A DNA stretch of 64,000 bases, from NCBI RefSeq assembly GCF_000269985.1, contig NC_016109.1:7405001-7469000 (forward strand), read 5' to 3'. Position 1 is the first letter of the stretch. Every line of letters starts with the position of its first letter. Both the position numbers and the translations under genes were made by a program. Positions 40,603 through 48,608 of this stretch are shown one piece after another. The stretch comes from Kitasatospora setae KM-6054. Its GTDB lineage: Bacteria; Actinomycetota; Actinomycetes; Streptomycetales; Streptomycetaceae. The notes under the pieces are model-generated. The model searched no databases. It had not been told where the DNA came from and was given only the letters and a program-made list of their open reading frames with translations.

Positions 40603-42381
40603 ATGCGGGTCGGAGAGAGCGGAGCGGACCGGGACGCCGTGGTGATCGGCGCCGGCCTGGGCGGGCTGGTCTGCGCCGGCTACCTGGCGTCCGCCGGGTA
40701 CCGGGTGCTGGTGGTCGAGTCCCACGACGTGGCCGGCGGCTGCGGGCACGTGTTCCGCCGCCGCCGCGCCTACGAGTTCGACGTCGGCGTGCACTACCTC
40801 GGCGACTGCGGGCCGGACGGCGTCCTGCCGCTCGTCCTGCGCGGCCTCGGCATCGCCGACCGGGTCCGCCACCGCCCCCTCGACCCCGACGGCTTCGACC
40901 GCCTCCGGCTGCCCGGCCTCTCCCTCGACGTCCCCGCCTCCTGGGAGGGCTACCGGGCCCGGCTGCTGGCCGCGCTGCCCGGTGAACAGGCCGCCCTGGA
41001 CGAGTTCCTGACCACCTGCCGGGAGATCGGCGGCGAACTGCGCACCGGCTTCCTGCGGTACGACCCCGCCGCCCCGCCGGCCCGGCCCGGCCCGGCCCTG
41101 GCCCGCTGGGGCCGGCGCAGCCTCGCCGACCTGTTCGAGCACTGCGGCCTGTCCGTCCCCGCCCGGGCCGTCCTCGCCGCCCAGTCCAGCAACTACGGCA
41201 CCCCGCCCGCCGCCACCGCCGTCCCCACCCATGCCGCCGTCCTCGACCACTACCTGCGCGGCGCCTCCTACCCGCAGGGCGGCGGGCAGTCCCTGGTCGC
41301 CGCCCTGGTCGAGGCACTCGAAGCGGCCGGCGGCGAACTGCGCACCCGCTGCGCCGCCACCCGGGTCCTGGTCGACGACGGCAGGGTGAGCGGCGTCGAA
41401 CTGTCGGACGGCAGCACCGTCCGGACCCCGCTGGTGGTCTCCAACGCCGACTACCGGCGCACCGTCCTCGACCTGGTCGGAGCCGAGCACTTCCCCGCCT
41501 GGCTGACCCGCCGCACCGCCCGGGCCACCATGGCCGGCGGGCTGCTCTCCCTCTTCGTCGCCCTCGACACCGAACTGCCCGGCGCCACCGGTGCCAACCT
41601 GTGGTGGCACCGCACCGCCGACCCCGACGCCGCCTACCGCCCGCACCCCGACCCCGAGCGCTTCCGCCCCGAGGCCCTGATGTTCTCCTTCGCCTCCGGC
41701 AAGGACGCCCCCGGCGCCAACTGCCCGCCCGGGCACACCAACTTCCAGGCCATCGCGGTCTGTCCCGCGGAACTCCCCGAGCCGCCCGGGAACGGCCGCG
41801 GCTACCGGCGCGACGCCGCCTACCTGCGCCTCAAGGAACGCTGGACCGAAGCCATGCTGGACGCCGCCGAGGAAGCCCTCGGCCCGCTCCGCCCCCACCT
41901 CACCCACCTCGAACTCTCCACCCCGCACACCCATCGCCGCTACACCGGCGCCAGCGGCGGCACCCCCTACGGCTTCTCCGACTGGGGCGGCACCGGCGGC
42001 CGCCCCGCCGCCCGCACCCCGCTGCCCGGCCTGCACGTCGTCGGGGCCAACGCCCGCTACGGCAGCGGCATCACCGGCGCCGCGATGAGCGGCCTGGCCT
42101 GCGCCGCCGAGCTGCTCGGACGCCCCCTCGCCGCCGAGATCCAGGCCGGCGCCCTCCCCGCGGCCCCGCCCCGCCTCCCCGCCCGCGGCCCCGGCTGGGA
42201 CCCCCTCGCGGTCTCCCGCGGCGCCGCCCGCCGCACCGCCCGCGGCCTCGCCCGACTCGACCCCGCCCGGCCCGCTCCCGCCCCGCGCGCGGCAGCGGCG
42301 GCAACGGCCCTCCCGGCCCGGACCGGCCCGGCGGCGCTGTCCACCGCTCCCGCCCCGCACCCCCGTCCTCCGCACGAGTAA
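40603..42381 (+). CDS. Phytoene-desaturase/retinol-saturase-like FAD oxidoreductase
   Basis: 592 residues. The Rossmann motif VVIGAGLGGLVCAG is at about 13-26 with VVESHDVAGG after it; the central domain is of CrtI/NAD(P)-FAD type; the C-terminal FAD motif is GLHVVGANARYGSGITGAAMSG. The family introduces, isomerises or reduces double bonds in long conjugated chains. In this cluster it may act on a polyene made by the KS/CLF system. The C-terminal 70 residues are a Pro/Ala/Arg-rich extension. It lies 3 bp after the adenylation gene and so belongs to the same operon. Confidence 0.85.
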   Translation: MRVGESGADRDAVVIGAGLGGLVCAGYLASAGYRVLVVESHDVAGGCGHVFRRRRAYEFDVGVHYLGDCGPDGVLPLVLRGLGIADRVRHRPLDPDGFDRLRLPGLSLDVPASWEGYRARLLAALPGEQAALDEFLTTCREIGGELRTGFLRYDPAAPPARPGPALARWGRRSLADLFEHCGLSVPARAVLAAQSSNYGTPPAATAVPTHAAVLDHYLRGASYPQGGGQSLVAALVEALEAAGGELRTRCAATRVLVDDGRVSGVELSDGSTVRTPLVVSNADYRRTVLDLVGAEHFPAWLTRRTARATMAGGLLSLFVALDTELPGATGANLWWHRTADPDAAYRPHPDPERFRPEALMFSFASGKDAPGANCPPGHTNFQAIAVCPAELPEPPGNGRGYRRDAAYLRLKERWTEAMLDAAEEALGPLRPHLTHLELSTPHTHRRYTGASGGTPYGFSDWGGTGGRPAARTPLPGLHVVGANARYGSGITGAAMSGLACAAELLGRPLAAEIQAGALPAAPPRLPARGPGWDPLAVSRGAARRTARGLARLDPARPAPAPRAAAAATALPARTGPAALSTAPAPHPRPPHE

Positions 42382-42395
42382 GGCACCGATTCCCC

Positions 42396-44039
42396 GTGCA
42401 CGAGATCAGCCTCGCCGTGATGCACCACCCGGCGCGGTCCGCGGCGCTGCCCGCGCTGCTCGCCGCCTGCGCGCCGCTGACCGTCCAGGTCGTCACCGAC
42501 CCGCAGCCGCAAGGCCCGCCGAGTCCGCTGCGCACCGCCAAACGCGCCTGGGCGGCCGTCCGAGACGGCGCCACCCACCACCTGGTGCTCCAGGACGACG
42601 TCACCCCCGAACCCGGATTCGCCGCCCAACTCGCCCACGTCCTGGCCGCCCGGCCCGATCACGCCGTCGCCCTGTACGTCAACTGGAACACCCCCTACAA
42701 CTCCTACCTGGCCCGCCGTGCCGCCGCCTCCGGCGCCCCGTTCGCCCCCCTGCACCCGCGCGAGTGGGTGCCCGCGCTCGGCCTCGCCCTGCCCGCCCCC
42801 GCCGCCCGCGACCTCGCCCGCCACCTGGCCCGCTACCCCGACGAGTTGAAGGACGACGACGAACTCATCGCGGAGTTCTGCGCCGCCGCCGGCCTCCCCG
42901 TCCTGGCCGCCGTCCCCCATCTGCTGGAACACGGCGAAGGCCCCAGCCTCGCCGACAACTCCGCCCACGGCGCCCGGCACGCGGCCGTTCCGATGAACGG
43001 CCGCCGACCCGGTCCCGCCCACTGGCGGCGCCCCGACCCGCCCCGGCGCCACCGCCCCGGCACGGCCCGGGCGTACGCCGTGGAACTCGTCCGCTCCCGC
43101 TGCGTGATCCGCATCGCCCGCCCCGGCGAACCCGTCGGACACCCCTACACCTGGCCCTGGGCCGATTGGGCGCAACTCGTCGGAGCCGATCCCGGCGAAC
43201 TCCGCGCCGCCCTGGACGGCACGGTCCCGCCCGCCGGCGTCCCCGCCGACACCGCGCGCGAGGTCTGGGCCGCCGGATGGCTGCTGGGCTTCGACGCCGC
43301 GCCCCTCACCGGGTCCCCCGGCCCTACCCGCGCCGCCCTCCGCAGCTGGCTCTGCGCCGGCCTCGACGAACCCGACCTGCGAAGCCTCGACGAACCCCTG
43401 CTGGACGCCCTCACCACGTTCGCCGAACACGCCCTGGAATCCGGCGCGAAAGCCGCACCCCCCGCACCGGCCGCCGACGCCCCGCCGCCGGACGCCTCCC
43501 CGTCCCCCCACCTGGAGCCGCCGACTCGCCCCCGGCCCCCGGGCACCGCCGCCGATCCGCTGGCCCGGCTCGCCCGGCGGGAGGCCGAACTGCTCACCGC
43601 CGTCGCCGTCGACCGCTCGCCCGCGCTCGCGGTGCGCGGCCTGCCCTGCCCGCACTGCCCGGCCGGCCCCGCCGACCTCGCCCGCTCGCTCGCCCGACTG
43701 CCGATGGAACGCCTCCGGCTCCTCGGCCCCGGAGAGGACCCCGGACCTGACGAGGCCGAACTGGCCCTGCTGCACTGCGAACTCCCGGACACCAGGCCGC
43801 TGCTCCCGCTGCTCACCCGCACCTGGCCGGACGGCCCGCCGCGCCTGGTGAGCCGGGCCGCGGGCCCGCACCCGGGACGCCCGTCCGCCCTGGACCGCGC
43901 CGAGGCCGACCCGCACCCCGCCGCACCGGTCCCGCTGCCCGCCACCCTGCGCCGCCTCCACGACTGCCCGCGGCCGGACCTCGCCGACGACCCCCGCTAC
44001 CGGGAGCTGCGCACGGCGGCGGTCCGATCCCTCCTCTGA
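42396..44039 (+). CDS. GT-A-like protein with C-terminal unknown domain
   Basis: 547 residues from GTG 42396. The N-terminal 220 residues look like a glycosyltransferase of GT-A/GT25-like type: HHLVLQDDVTPEPGF carries an acidic DD motif, followed by YVNWNTPYNSYLARR and YPDELKDDDELIAEF. A Pro-rich linker (about 365-390) joins a C-terminal domain with CPHCP and no recognised motif. Sugar transfer to the cluster product is one option, but no sugar biosynthesis genes are present, so an unrelated role is possible. It lies 14 bp after the flavoprotein and 39 bp before the condensation gene. Confidence 0.55.
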   Translation: MHEISLAVMHHPARSAALPALLAACAPLTVQVVTDPQPQGPPSPLRTAKRAWAAVRDGATHHLVLQDDVTPEPGFAAQLAHVLAARPDHAVALYVNWNTPYNSYLARRAAASGAPFAPLHPREWVPALGLALPAPAARDLARHLARYPDELKDDDELIAEFCAAAGLPVLAAVPHLLEHGEGPSLADNSAHGARHAAVPMNGRRPGPAHWRRPDPPRRHRPGTARAYAVELVRSRCVIRIARPGEPVGHPYTWPWADWAQLVGADPGELRAALDGTVPPAGVPADTAREVWAAGWLLGFDAAPLTGSPGPTRAALRSWLCAGLDEPDLRSLDEPLLDALTTFAEHALESGAKAAPPAPAADAPPPDASPSPHLEPPTRPRPPGTAADPLARLARREAELLTAVAVDRSPALAVRGLPCPHCPAGPADLARSLARLPMERLRLLGPGEDPGPDEAELALLHCELPDTRPLLPLLTRTWPDGPPRLVSRAAGPHPGRPSALDRAEADPHPAAPVPLPATLRRLHDCPRPDLADDPRYRELRTAAVRSLL

Positions 44040-44078
44040 CCCCCGCCCACCGCCCCGCCCCGAACGAGAGGACCCCAC

Positions 44079-45434
44079 GTGCCCGTCACCACCCACCGGC
44101 AGCTCACCCACACCGGTGGCACCACCGGCGAAGGACCTGCCAGCTGGGGCCAGTTCGCGATCTGGGAAGCACTCCAGCGACTGCGCCCGGCAGACCACGC
44201 CTACAACATCCGGCTGGACGGGCCGGTCGAGCCGGCCCAGCCGCTGGACGCGGTCGAGCGGGCCCTGTCCGGCCTCCTGGAGATCCACGACGCGCTGCGC
44301 ACCCGCCTGCTGCCCGGACCGGACGGCACCCTCCGCCAGGTCCTGGACGGCTCCGGCACGACCACACTGCACCTGCGCGAGTGCTCCCCCCGGGAGACGG
44401 CCGCCACCGGCGAGGCCCTGGCCGCCGAACTCTGGCGGCAGTCCTTCGACTACGCCGCGCAGTGGCCGGTCAGGTTCGGCGCCGTCCTGGCGGAAGGCCG
44501 GGTCCGGCACGTGGTGGCGGTGTTCTCGCACACCGCGATCGACGCCTGGGGCCTGCCCCGGATCCGCGCGGACCTGGCCGCCCTCGCCGAAGGCCGCTCC
44601 CCGGCGGAGATCCGGACCGCCGCCCGCGCCGTCCAACCGATGGAACAGGCGGCCGGGCAGAACTCCGAACGCGGCCGCCGCCTCGACACCGCCGCCCGCC
44701 GACACTGGCGGGCCACCGCCGTCGACGCCGCCGTCCCGGACCGTCCCGTCCCCGCCGACGCCTTCGCCGAGGGCCCCCGCTACCGCCGCGCCCACCTGGT
44801 CTCGCCCGCCCTGCCCGGCGCCCTCGCCCGGATCTGCGCCGCGCACGGCACGACCTCGGCCAACGTCCTGCTGGCGGCGGTCTCCCGGGAACTCGCCGCC
44901 TGGGCGGGCACCGGCCGCTGCGGGCTCCAACTGATGGTCAACAACCGCTTCCTGCCCGGCCACGCCCAGGCCACCGGCCCGCTCGCGATGGAAGGCTACT
45001 TCGCGGTGCGCACCGACCCCGCCGAAGACTTCACGGCCCTGCTCGAACGCACCTGGCGGGCCGCGATGACGACCTACCGCAGCGCCTACTACGACAAGCG
45101 GACGCTGACCGCGGACCTCGCCGAGTTCGCCGACCACCCGGGCGTCGCCTTCGAACGCTCCTGCTGGTACAACGACCAGCGCACCTCCACCCCCGCCGAC
45201 CCGGCCGCGGGCACCGGCACCGCTCCCCGCCCCTCCACCCTGCACTGGGAGGACGCCACCGACCACGGCGGCGGCGTCGCCTACGCGCTGCACGCTGCCG
45301 ACGTCCCCGGCGGCGCGATCGAGGTCGCGATGACCGCCGACCGGCGTCTGCTCGCCGCTGCCGACATCGAACAGATCCTGCACGGCGTCGAACGCACCGT
45401 CCTGGCCGCAGCCGCAGCCGCAGCCGGGGCTTGA
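44079..45434 (+). CDS. Free-standing condensation-domain (C) enzyme
   Basis: 451 residues from GTG 44079 with GAGAGGA upstream. It has the chloramphenicol-acetyltransferase-like C fold. The catalytic HHxxxDG motif appears as SHTAIDAWG, keeping the second His and the Asp. A late LQLMVNNR strand and an SCWYNDQR bridging region follow the pattern of NRPS C domains. It should form an amide (or ester) bond between a carrier-bound acyl chain and an amino acid or amine, so it is the likely release or coupling step of the pathway. It is the last gene of the cluster; the attachment site of the integrated element begins about 120 bp later. Confidence 0.85.
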   Translation: MPVTTHRQLTHTGGTTGEGPASWGQFAIWEALQRLRPADHAYNIRLDGPVEPAQPLDAVERALSGLLEIHDALRTRLLPGPDGTLRQVLDGSGTTTLHLRECSPRETAATGEALAAELWRQSFDYAAQWPVRFGAVLAEGRVRHVVAVFSHTAIDAWGLPRIRADLAALAEGRSPAEIRTAARAVQPMEQAAGQNSERGRRLDTAARRHWRATAVDAAVPDRPVPADAFAEGPRYRRAHLVSPALPGALARICAAHGTTSANVLLAAVSRELAAWAGTGRCGLQLMVNNRFLPGHAQATGPLAMEGYFAVRTDPAEDFTALLERTWRAAMTTYRSAYYDKRTLTADLAEFADHPGVAFERSCWYNDQRTSTPADPAAGTGTAPRPSTLHWEDATDHGGGVAYALHAADVPGGAIEVAMTADRRLLAAADIEQILHGVERTVLAAAAAAAGA

Positions 45435-45550
45435 GCCCCGATCCACCGACCCTCGACCCTGATTCGAGAGTGATCAGATCCGGGGTCCGGCCGGGAAGGT
45501 CGCTCGGCTGTCGGTCACACGGGGGGCACGCCGTAGCCGGGAAAACAGAA

Positions 45551-45573
45551 AGACCCCAGTTCAACTGGGGTCT
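45551..45573 (-). terminator. Hairpin terminator copy at attL (original tRNA-Leu terminator)
   Basis: Stem AGACCCCAG/CTGGGGTCT with loop TTCAA, followed on the minus strand by a T-rich run (TTTCTGTTTT). It closely resembles the hairpin at 56053-56071 after tRNA-Leu, so it is probably the chromosomal terminator displaced by integration. Confidence 0.75.
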
Positions 45574-45575
45574 TA

Positions 45576-45601
45576 GCTGGTGTCCGAGGGGGGACTTGAA
45601 C
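45576..45601. other. attL of the integrated element
   Basis: 26 bp (gctggtgtccgaggggggac plus ttgaac) identical to 56076-56101, where it forms the T-arm and acceptor 3' strand of tRNA-Leu with CCA. Similarity extends about 35 bp further left with a few mismatches. The two copies are exactly 10500 bp apart. Confidence 0.9.
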
Positions 45602-45721
45602 TCTCGCCTCGGGCACCGGCATTTGTTAGTTCTGACCTGCGGAAACGTCGGGCTGGGGCCCCGGAGTTGATGGGGCGTCTTATCGGTGCATCCTGACCGT
45701 TTCTGACCATTCCGGACCGCT

Positions 45722-45778
45722 GTGGGTCATGGGTGGGTCACGTGACCATCCGTTGCATGGGGCTGTCGGAGCAAGATC
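45722..45778. promoter_or_regulatory. Candidate arm-type integrase/excisionase sites, left
   Basis: Two GTGGGTCA repeats at 45722-45729 and 45733-45740, GTTGCATG at 45752-45759 and GAGCAAGATC at 45769-45778. All four sequences recur at 55983-56024 beside attR (the third as its complement). Confidence 0.6.
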
Positions 45779-45886
45779 TTTATGCCAACACGGGAATATC
45801 GCAGAGTCGGCATAGACAGCCGTGGGGGAGGCTCCCTACCTTCGTACCTGCACGGCCCAACCAGGGCCGATCATCAGGGGGTTGAC

Positions 45887-46111
45887 ATGGCTGACAAGCC
45901 TGGGCTGACGCGACTGACCAACACGGGGAACGGCAACGGGTCGGGGGAGTGTGGTGCCGACGACTGCCCCAATGTCTACGCGACGGACCGGAACTCGTTC
46001 GTGGTGCAGGGGGACCTCTTCAACGGCTTCACCCCGCCGGAGGGCGAGGGCCTGGTCGAGATCCCGGAACACATCTTGAGGGAGGCGTTCAGTGCTCTTG
46101 GATGGAAGTAG
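45887..46111 (+). CDS. Small Cys-containing protein of the DUF6879 cassette
   Basis: 74 residues from ATG 45887. The motif ECGADDCPNVYATDRNSFVVQG is typical of short streptomycete proteins encoded just before DUF6879 and XRE-DUF5753 genes; the two Cys may bind metal or form a disulfide. It overlaps the next gene by 20 bp. Function unknown. The three-gene cassette is widespread in actinomycete chromosomes and mobile elements and is thought to be regulatory. Confidence 0.7.
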   Translation: MADKPGLTRLTNTGNGNGSGECGADDCPNVYATDRNSFVVQGDLFNGFTPPEGEGLVEIPEHILREAFSALGWK

Positions 46112-46610
46112 CTGGCGGGAGTACTTCGACGCCATGGAACGGAGCGCGTGGCGTCTGGAGACGCGCCCCGTTTACACGATGCCGCAGGAGGCGGAAGCCA
46201 TCCGAAGGTTCCAGGAGGGGCGGCCCGTCACGGCTGCCGATACCGCCGCGTGGACGGAACGGCTCCAGGGCTACCGCAGTACCGGGCGGACCGTCGGGCG
46301 CGTGCATGTGGTGACACGCCCGCTGACGGACTATCTCCGGTTCGAATTCGCCCACTACTGGCACAACGTCGGAGCGGGCGAGGACGTCAGGATCCTCGAC
46401 CTGACCGACAGGGAGAATCCAGGTCTTCCGGATCAAGACTTCTGGCTGTTCGACGATTCCCGCGTGGTGCTCATGAACTATCGCCCCGATGGGACACAGA
46501 TCAGCCGTGAGGTGTTCGAGGGCGACCACCGGACTTATGTTGATTGGAAGAGGCTGGCCATTGCCGAGTCAGTCCCTTTCGCAGAGTACATGAAGAGTGC
46601 GATTGAGTGA
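46092..46610 (+). CDS. DUF6879 family protein
   Basis: 172 residues from GTG 46092. It matches the streptomycete DUF6879 family: an N-terminal helix pair, a VHVVTRPLTDYLRFEFAHYW segment, and DFWLFDDSRVVLMNYRPDG. The family is usually encoded beside an XRE-DUF5753 regulator, and a role as its partner is presumed but unproven. It overlaps the regulator's GTG by 4 bp, so the two should be made together. Confidence 0.85.
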   Translation: MLLDGSSWREYFDAMERSAWRLETRPVYTMPQEAEAIRRFQEGRPVTAADTAAWTERLQGYRSTGRTVGRVHVVTRPLTDYLRFEFAHYWHNVGAGEDVRILDLTDRENPGLPDQDFWLFDDSRVVLMNYRPDGTQISREVFEGDHRTYVDWKRLAIAESVPFAEYMKSAIE

Positions 46611-47446
46611 CAATAGATCCTGAGCAGCTTGGACGGTCGAAGTCCGACCTGGCCAAGGAATTGCGAGAACTACGCGAGCGAGCCGGCCTCACTGGGGTCC
46701 GGCTCGCTGGGCTTTGTTCGATGTCTCAAGGCACGATCAGTAAAATTGAGACCGGCAAGAAGATTCCGACGCTCACCGAGGTCGAGCTCATCCTGCGGGC
46801 TGTGAATGCGCCGGAAGACGTTATTGCCGAAATATCGGCCCTGGCGCGAAGTGCAAATACGCAGTGGCAGGACGTCAGGGCGTCGTGGCGGCTGGGACTG
46901 GAGAAGCGGCAGTCTGAGCTTGCAGCACTGGAGTCAGGTGCCCGTGAGCTGCGATTCTTCCTGCCGGCCATGCTTACGGGCCTGCTGGCCACGCCGGAAT
47001 ATGTCAGGGCGAGCTTGGATTACTCGCCGGGTGATATTTCCAAGACAGTGGCGCGGAAGCTGGAAAGGCAGACAGTTCTCTACGACGCTTCGAAAACTTT
47101 CACCTTCATGCTCACCGAGCAGGCTGTGAAGTGGGCCGTAGTTGGCCCAATGGCCATGTCGGTTCAGATCGAGCGACTCGCGGCACTCTCTCATCTTCCG
47201 AACATTCGAATCGGTGTGATCCCGTTCGGATCTCTACTCAGTCGTGGTCCTATGAATACCTTTACCGTCTACGATGATCGGCTGGTAACGGTTGAGACGT
47301 TCACTGGACGGATGGTCTTTCAGGACCCCCGGGACGTAGCCGAGCACCTCGAAGTATTTTCGACATATGAGGGTGCAGCAGTCTTCGACGAGAAGGCTCG
47401 GACGCAGCTCTACGAATGGTCGGAGATGTATCGCAGAGATATTTAG
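46607..47446 (+). CDS. XRE-family HTH regulator with DUF5753 domain
   Basis: 279 residues from GTG 46607. The N-terminal XRE HTH (residues about 15-70, RLAGLCSMSQGTISKIETGK) is followed by the DUF5753 ligand/partner domain (about 95-275, LLATPEYVRASL ... FTVYDDRLVTVETFTG). Such proteins regulate development, secondary metabolism or toxin-like partners in streptomycetes. The gene is noticeably more AT-rich than the chromosome around it, in line with the foreign origin of the element. It probably controls itself and the DUF6879 partner. Confidence 0.9.
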   Translation: MTIDPEQLGRSKSDLAKELRELRERAGLTGVRLAGLCSMSQGTISKIETGKKIPTLTEVELILRAVNAPEDVIAEISALARSANTQWQDVRASWRLGLEKRQSELAALESGARELRFFLPAMLTGLLATPEYVRASLDYSPGDISKTVARKLERQTVLYDASKTFTFMLTEQAVKWAVVGPMAMSVQIERLAALSHLPNIRIGVIPFGSLLSRGPMNTFTVYDDRLVTVETFTGRMVFQDPRDVAEHLEVFSTYEGAAVFDEKARTQLYEWSEMYRRDI

Positions 47447-47535
47447 TCGACTACCAGAATAATTGTGATTTCGACTCGCTGGCAGCTCTAATCTGGTTTC
47501 TCACTCAACGGATACTGAGCGATGGGGAGCCAGGG

Positions 47536-47862
47536 ATGTTCGTAGCAGTGGAAAGCCAACCGGACCTCGCGAAGTCGCGCACCGTGATGCGGTACGAGGT
47601 GGTGGAGGTGGACGGCTCGTTCGTCCTCAGGGACCTTCTGCTGGACGGGTACTGCGCCGTGCCGGACGAGTCGGGCCGCTTGGCGCTGCTGCGGTTCGTG
47701 ACCGCCTACGACGCGCGCCTGTGGCTGATGCGGGCGGACACGCGTCGGGCGTACGCGGCGAGCGTGACCAGGACCAGGGCAGAGGCCGGCGAGAAGCCGC
47801 GGGCCGAGGATGTGCCGTTGCTGGCCTTCGACCTGTACTTGCCCCGGGGCGACCGTGGGTGA
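47536..47862 (+). CDS. Small protein of unknown function, element cargo
   Basis: 108 residues from ATG 47536 with a ggggagc RBS. It starts MFVAVESQPDLAKSRTVMRY and has alternating beta and helix character (VVEVDGSFVLRDLLLDG, ending LLAFDLYLPRG). I do not recognise a family. Its stop overlaps the GTG of the next gene, so three unknown genes (47536-48531) form one translational unit. Cargo such as anti-phage defence or regulation is possible but not supported by any motif. Confidence 0.6.
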   Translation: MFVAVESQPDLAKSRTVMRYEVVEVDGSFVLRDLLLDGYCAVPDESGRLALLRFVTAYDARLWLMRADTRRAYAASVTRTRAEAGEKPRAEDVPLLAFDLYLPRGDRG

Positions 47863-48163
47863 GGGCGTGGTGCCAGATGACCCGCGTTCGGATGAGGAGT
47901 TGCGGGCGGCGCGGACGCGGGCGGGTGAACTCGCCGGGGAGCTCGGTGTGTTGCTGGGCGCTCGGCCGTCGGTGACGTGGACCGCTGGTGGCGCGGTGCG
48001 GGTGGCGGTGCGGGTCCGTGGGCTGGACGGCGGGGAGTTGGCGACGGCGGTGCTCGGGGTGCTGGCTCAAGCCGACCGGTTCGGGCACTGGAGGACGGCG
48101 GAGCGGGAGTACGTGTGGCTGGAGGTGGGCGGGGAGCCCGTGACTGACGAGGAGTGGCGATGA
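47855..48163 (+). CDS. Small protein of unknown function, element cargo
   Basis: 102 residues from GTG 47855, overlapping both neighbours. An acidic N-terminal helix (DDPRSDEELRAARTRAGELA) is followed by a beta-rich half (WTAGGAVRVAVRVRGLDGG). No family recognised. Tight coupling with the genes before and after implies a shared function. Confidence 0.55.
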   Translation: MGEGVVPDDPRSDEELRAARTRAGELAGELGVLLGARPSVTWTAGGAVRVAVRVRGLDGGELATAVLGVLAQADRFGHWRTAEREYVWLEVGGEPVTDEEWR

Positions 48164-48531
48164 ATGCCCTGGTCGAGTACTACCCCAACGGCGTGTGCGG
48201 ACTGCACTGGGAGGCGAGCGCGGTGGACGAGCGGGACGAGGTGCGCGGTGTCGTGCTGGCGGAGGCCGACGACGGGTGGGTGGCGCTCGGACACATCGAG
48301 GAGCGGCGGTCGGTGCTGTTCCTGCGCCCGGCCGAACTCGTCCGGCTGCGCGATGCCCTGGTGGGCGGGGAGTTCGACCACCTGATGTCCGGGGGCCGGG
48401 TGGGCCTGCGCCGACCGACTGTGGAGCGGGGGTTCGAGTCGCCGTCGAAGCGTGCCTGGGGGCGCTGGTACCGCCGACTGTGGCGCGCTGGCACTGGCCG
48501 GGTCCGGCGCTTCGCCGCCGACGGGCGGTAG
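48160..48531 (+). CDS. Small protein of unknown function, element cargo
   Basis: 123 residues from ATG 48160 (a GTG at 48154 is the alternative). It has a short beta-rich domain (HWEASAVDERDEVRGVVL, VALGHIEERRSVLFLRP) and a basic C-terminal tail rich in Arg and Trp (RAWGRWYRRLWRAGTGRVRR) that might contact nucleic acid or membranes. No family recognised. It is the last gene before a strong bidirectional terminator. Confidence 0.55.
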   Translation: MNALVEYYPNGVCGLHWEASAVDERDEVRGVVLAEADDGWVALGHIEERRSVLFLRPAELVRLRDALVGGEFDHLMSGGRVGLRRPTVERGFESPSKRAWGRWYRRLWRAGTGRVRRFAADGR

Positions 48532-48566
48532 GTTCCCGGCCACCGCGCACGCGGGGCGAACGAAAG

Positions 48567-48594
48567 AACGCCCCGGCCTGACGGTCGGGGCGTT
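48567..48594. terminator. Bidirectional terminator in the element
   Basis: 12-bp stem AACGCCCCGGCC/GGTCGGGGCGTT (one wobble), loop TGAC, between convergent genes, followed by a short T-run on the plus strand. Confidence 0.85.
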
Positions 48595-48608
48595 TCCCTG
48601 TTTCCGGG

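Larger units (their letters stand above)
45435..45886. other. Intergenic region with attL and integrase arm-type repeats
   Basis: About 450 bp with no supported gene. It holds the 3' end of the cluster transcript, the old tRNA-Leu terminator hairpin, attL, and short direct repeats also found beside the integrase. The first element gene starts at 45887; an upstream in-frame ATG at 45782 is possible but unlikely. Confidence 0.6.

Noticed and set aside
24706..45434. The biosynthetic cluster as a second tRNA-Leu island
   Set aside because: I found no additional copy of the tRNA-Leu 3' end left of the cluster and no second integrase. The cluster's closeness to attL is compatible with chance.
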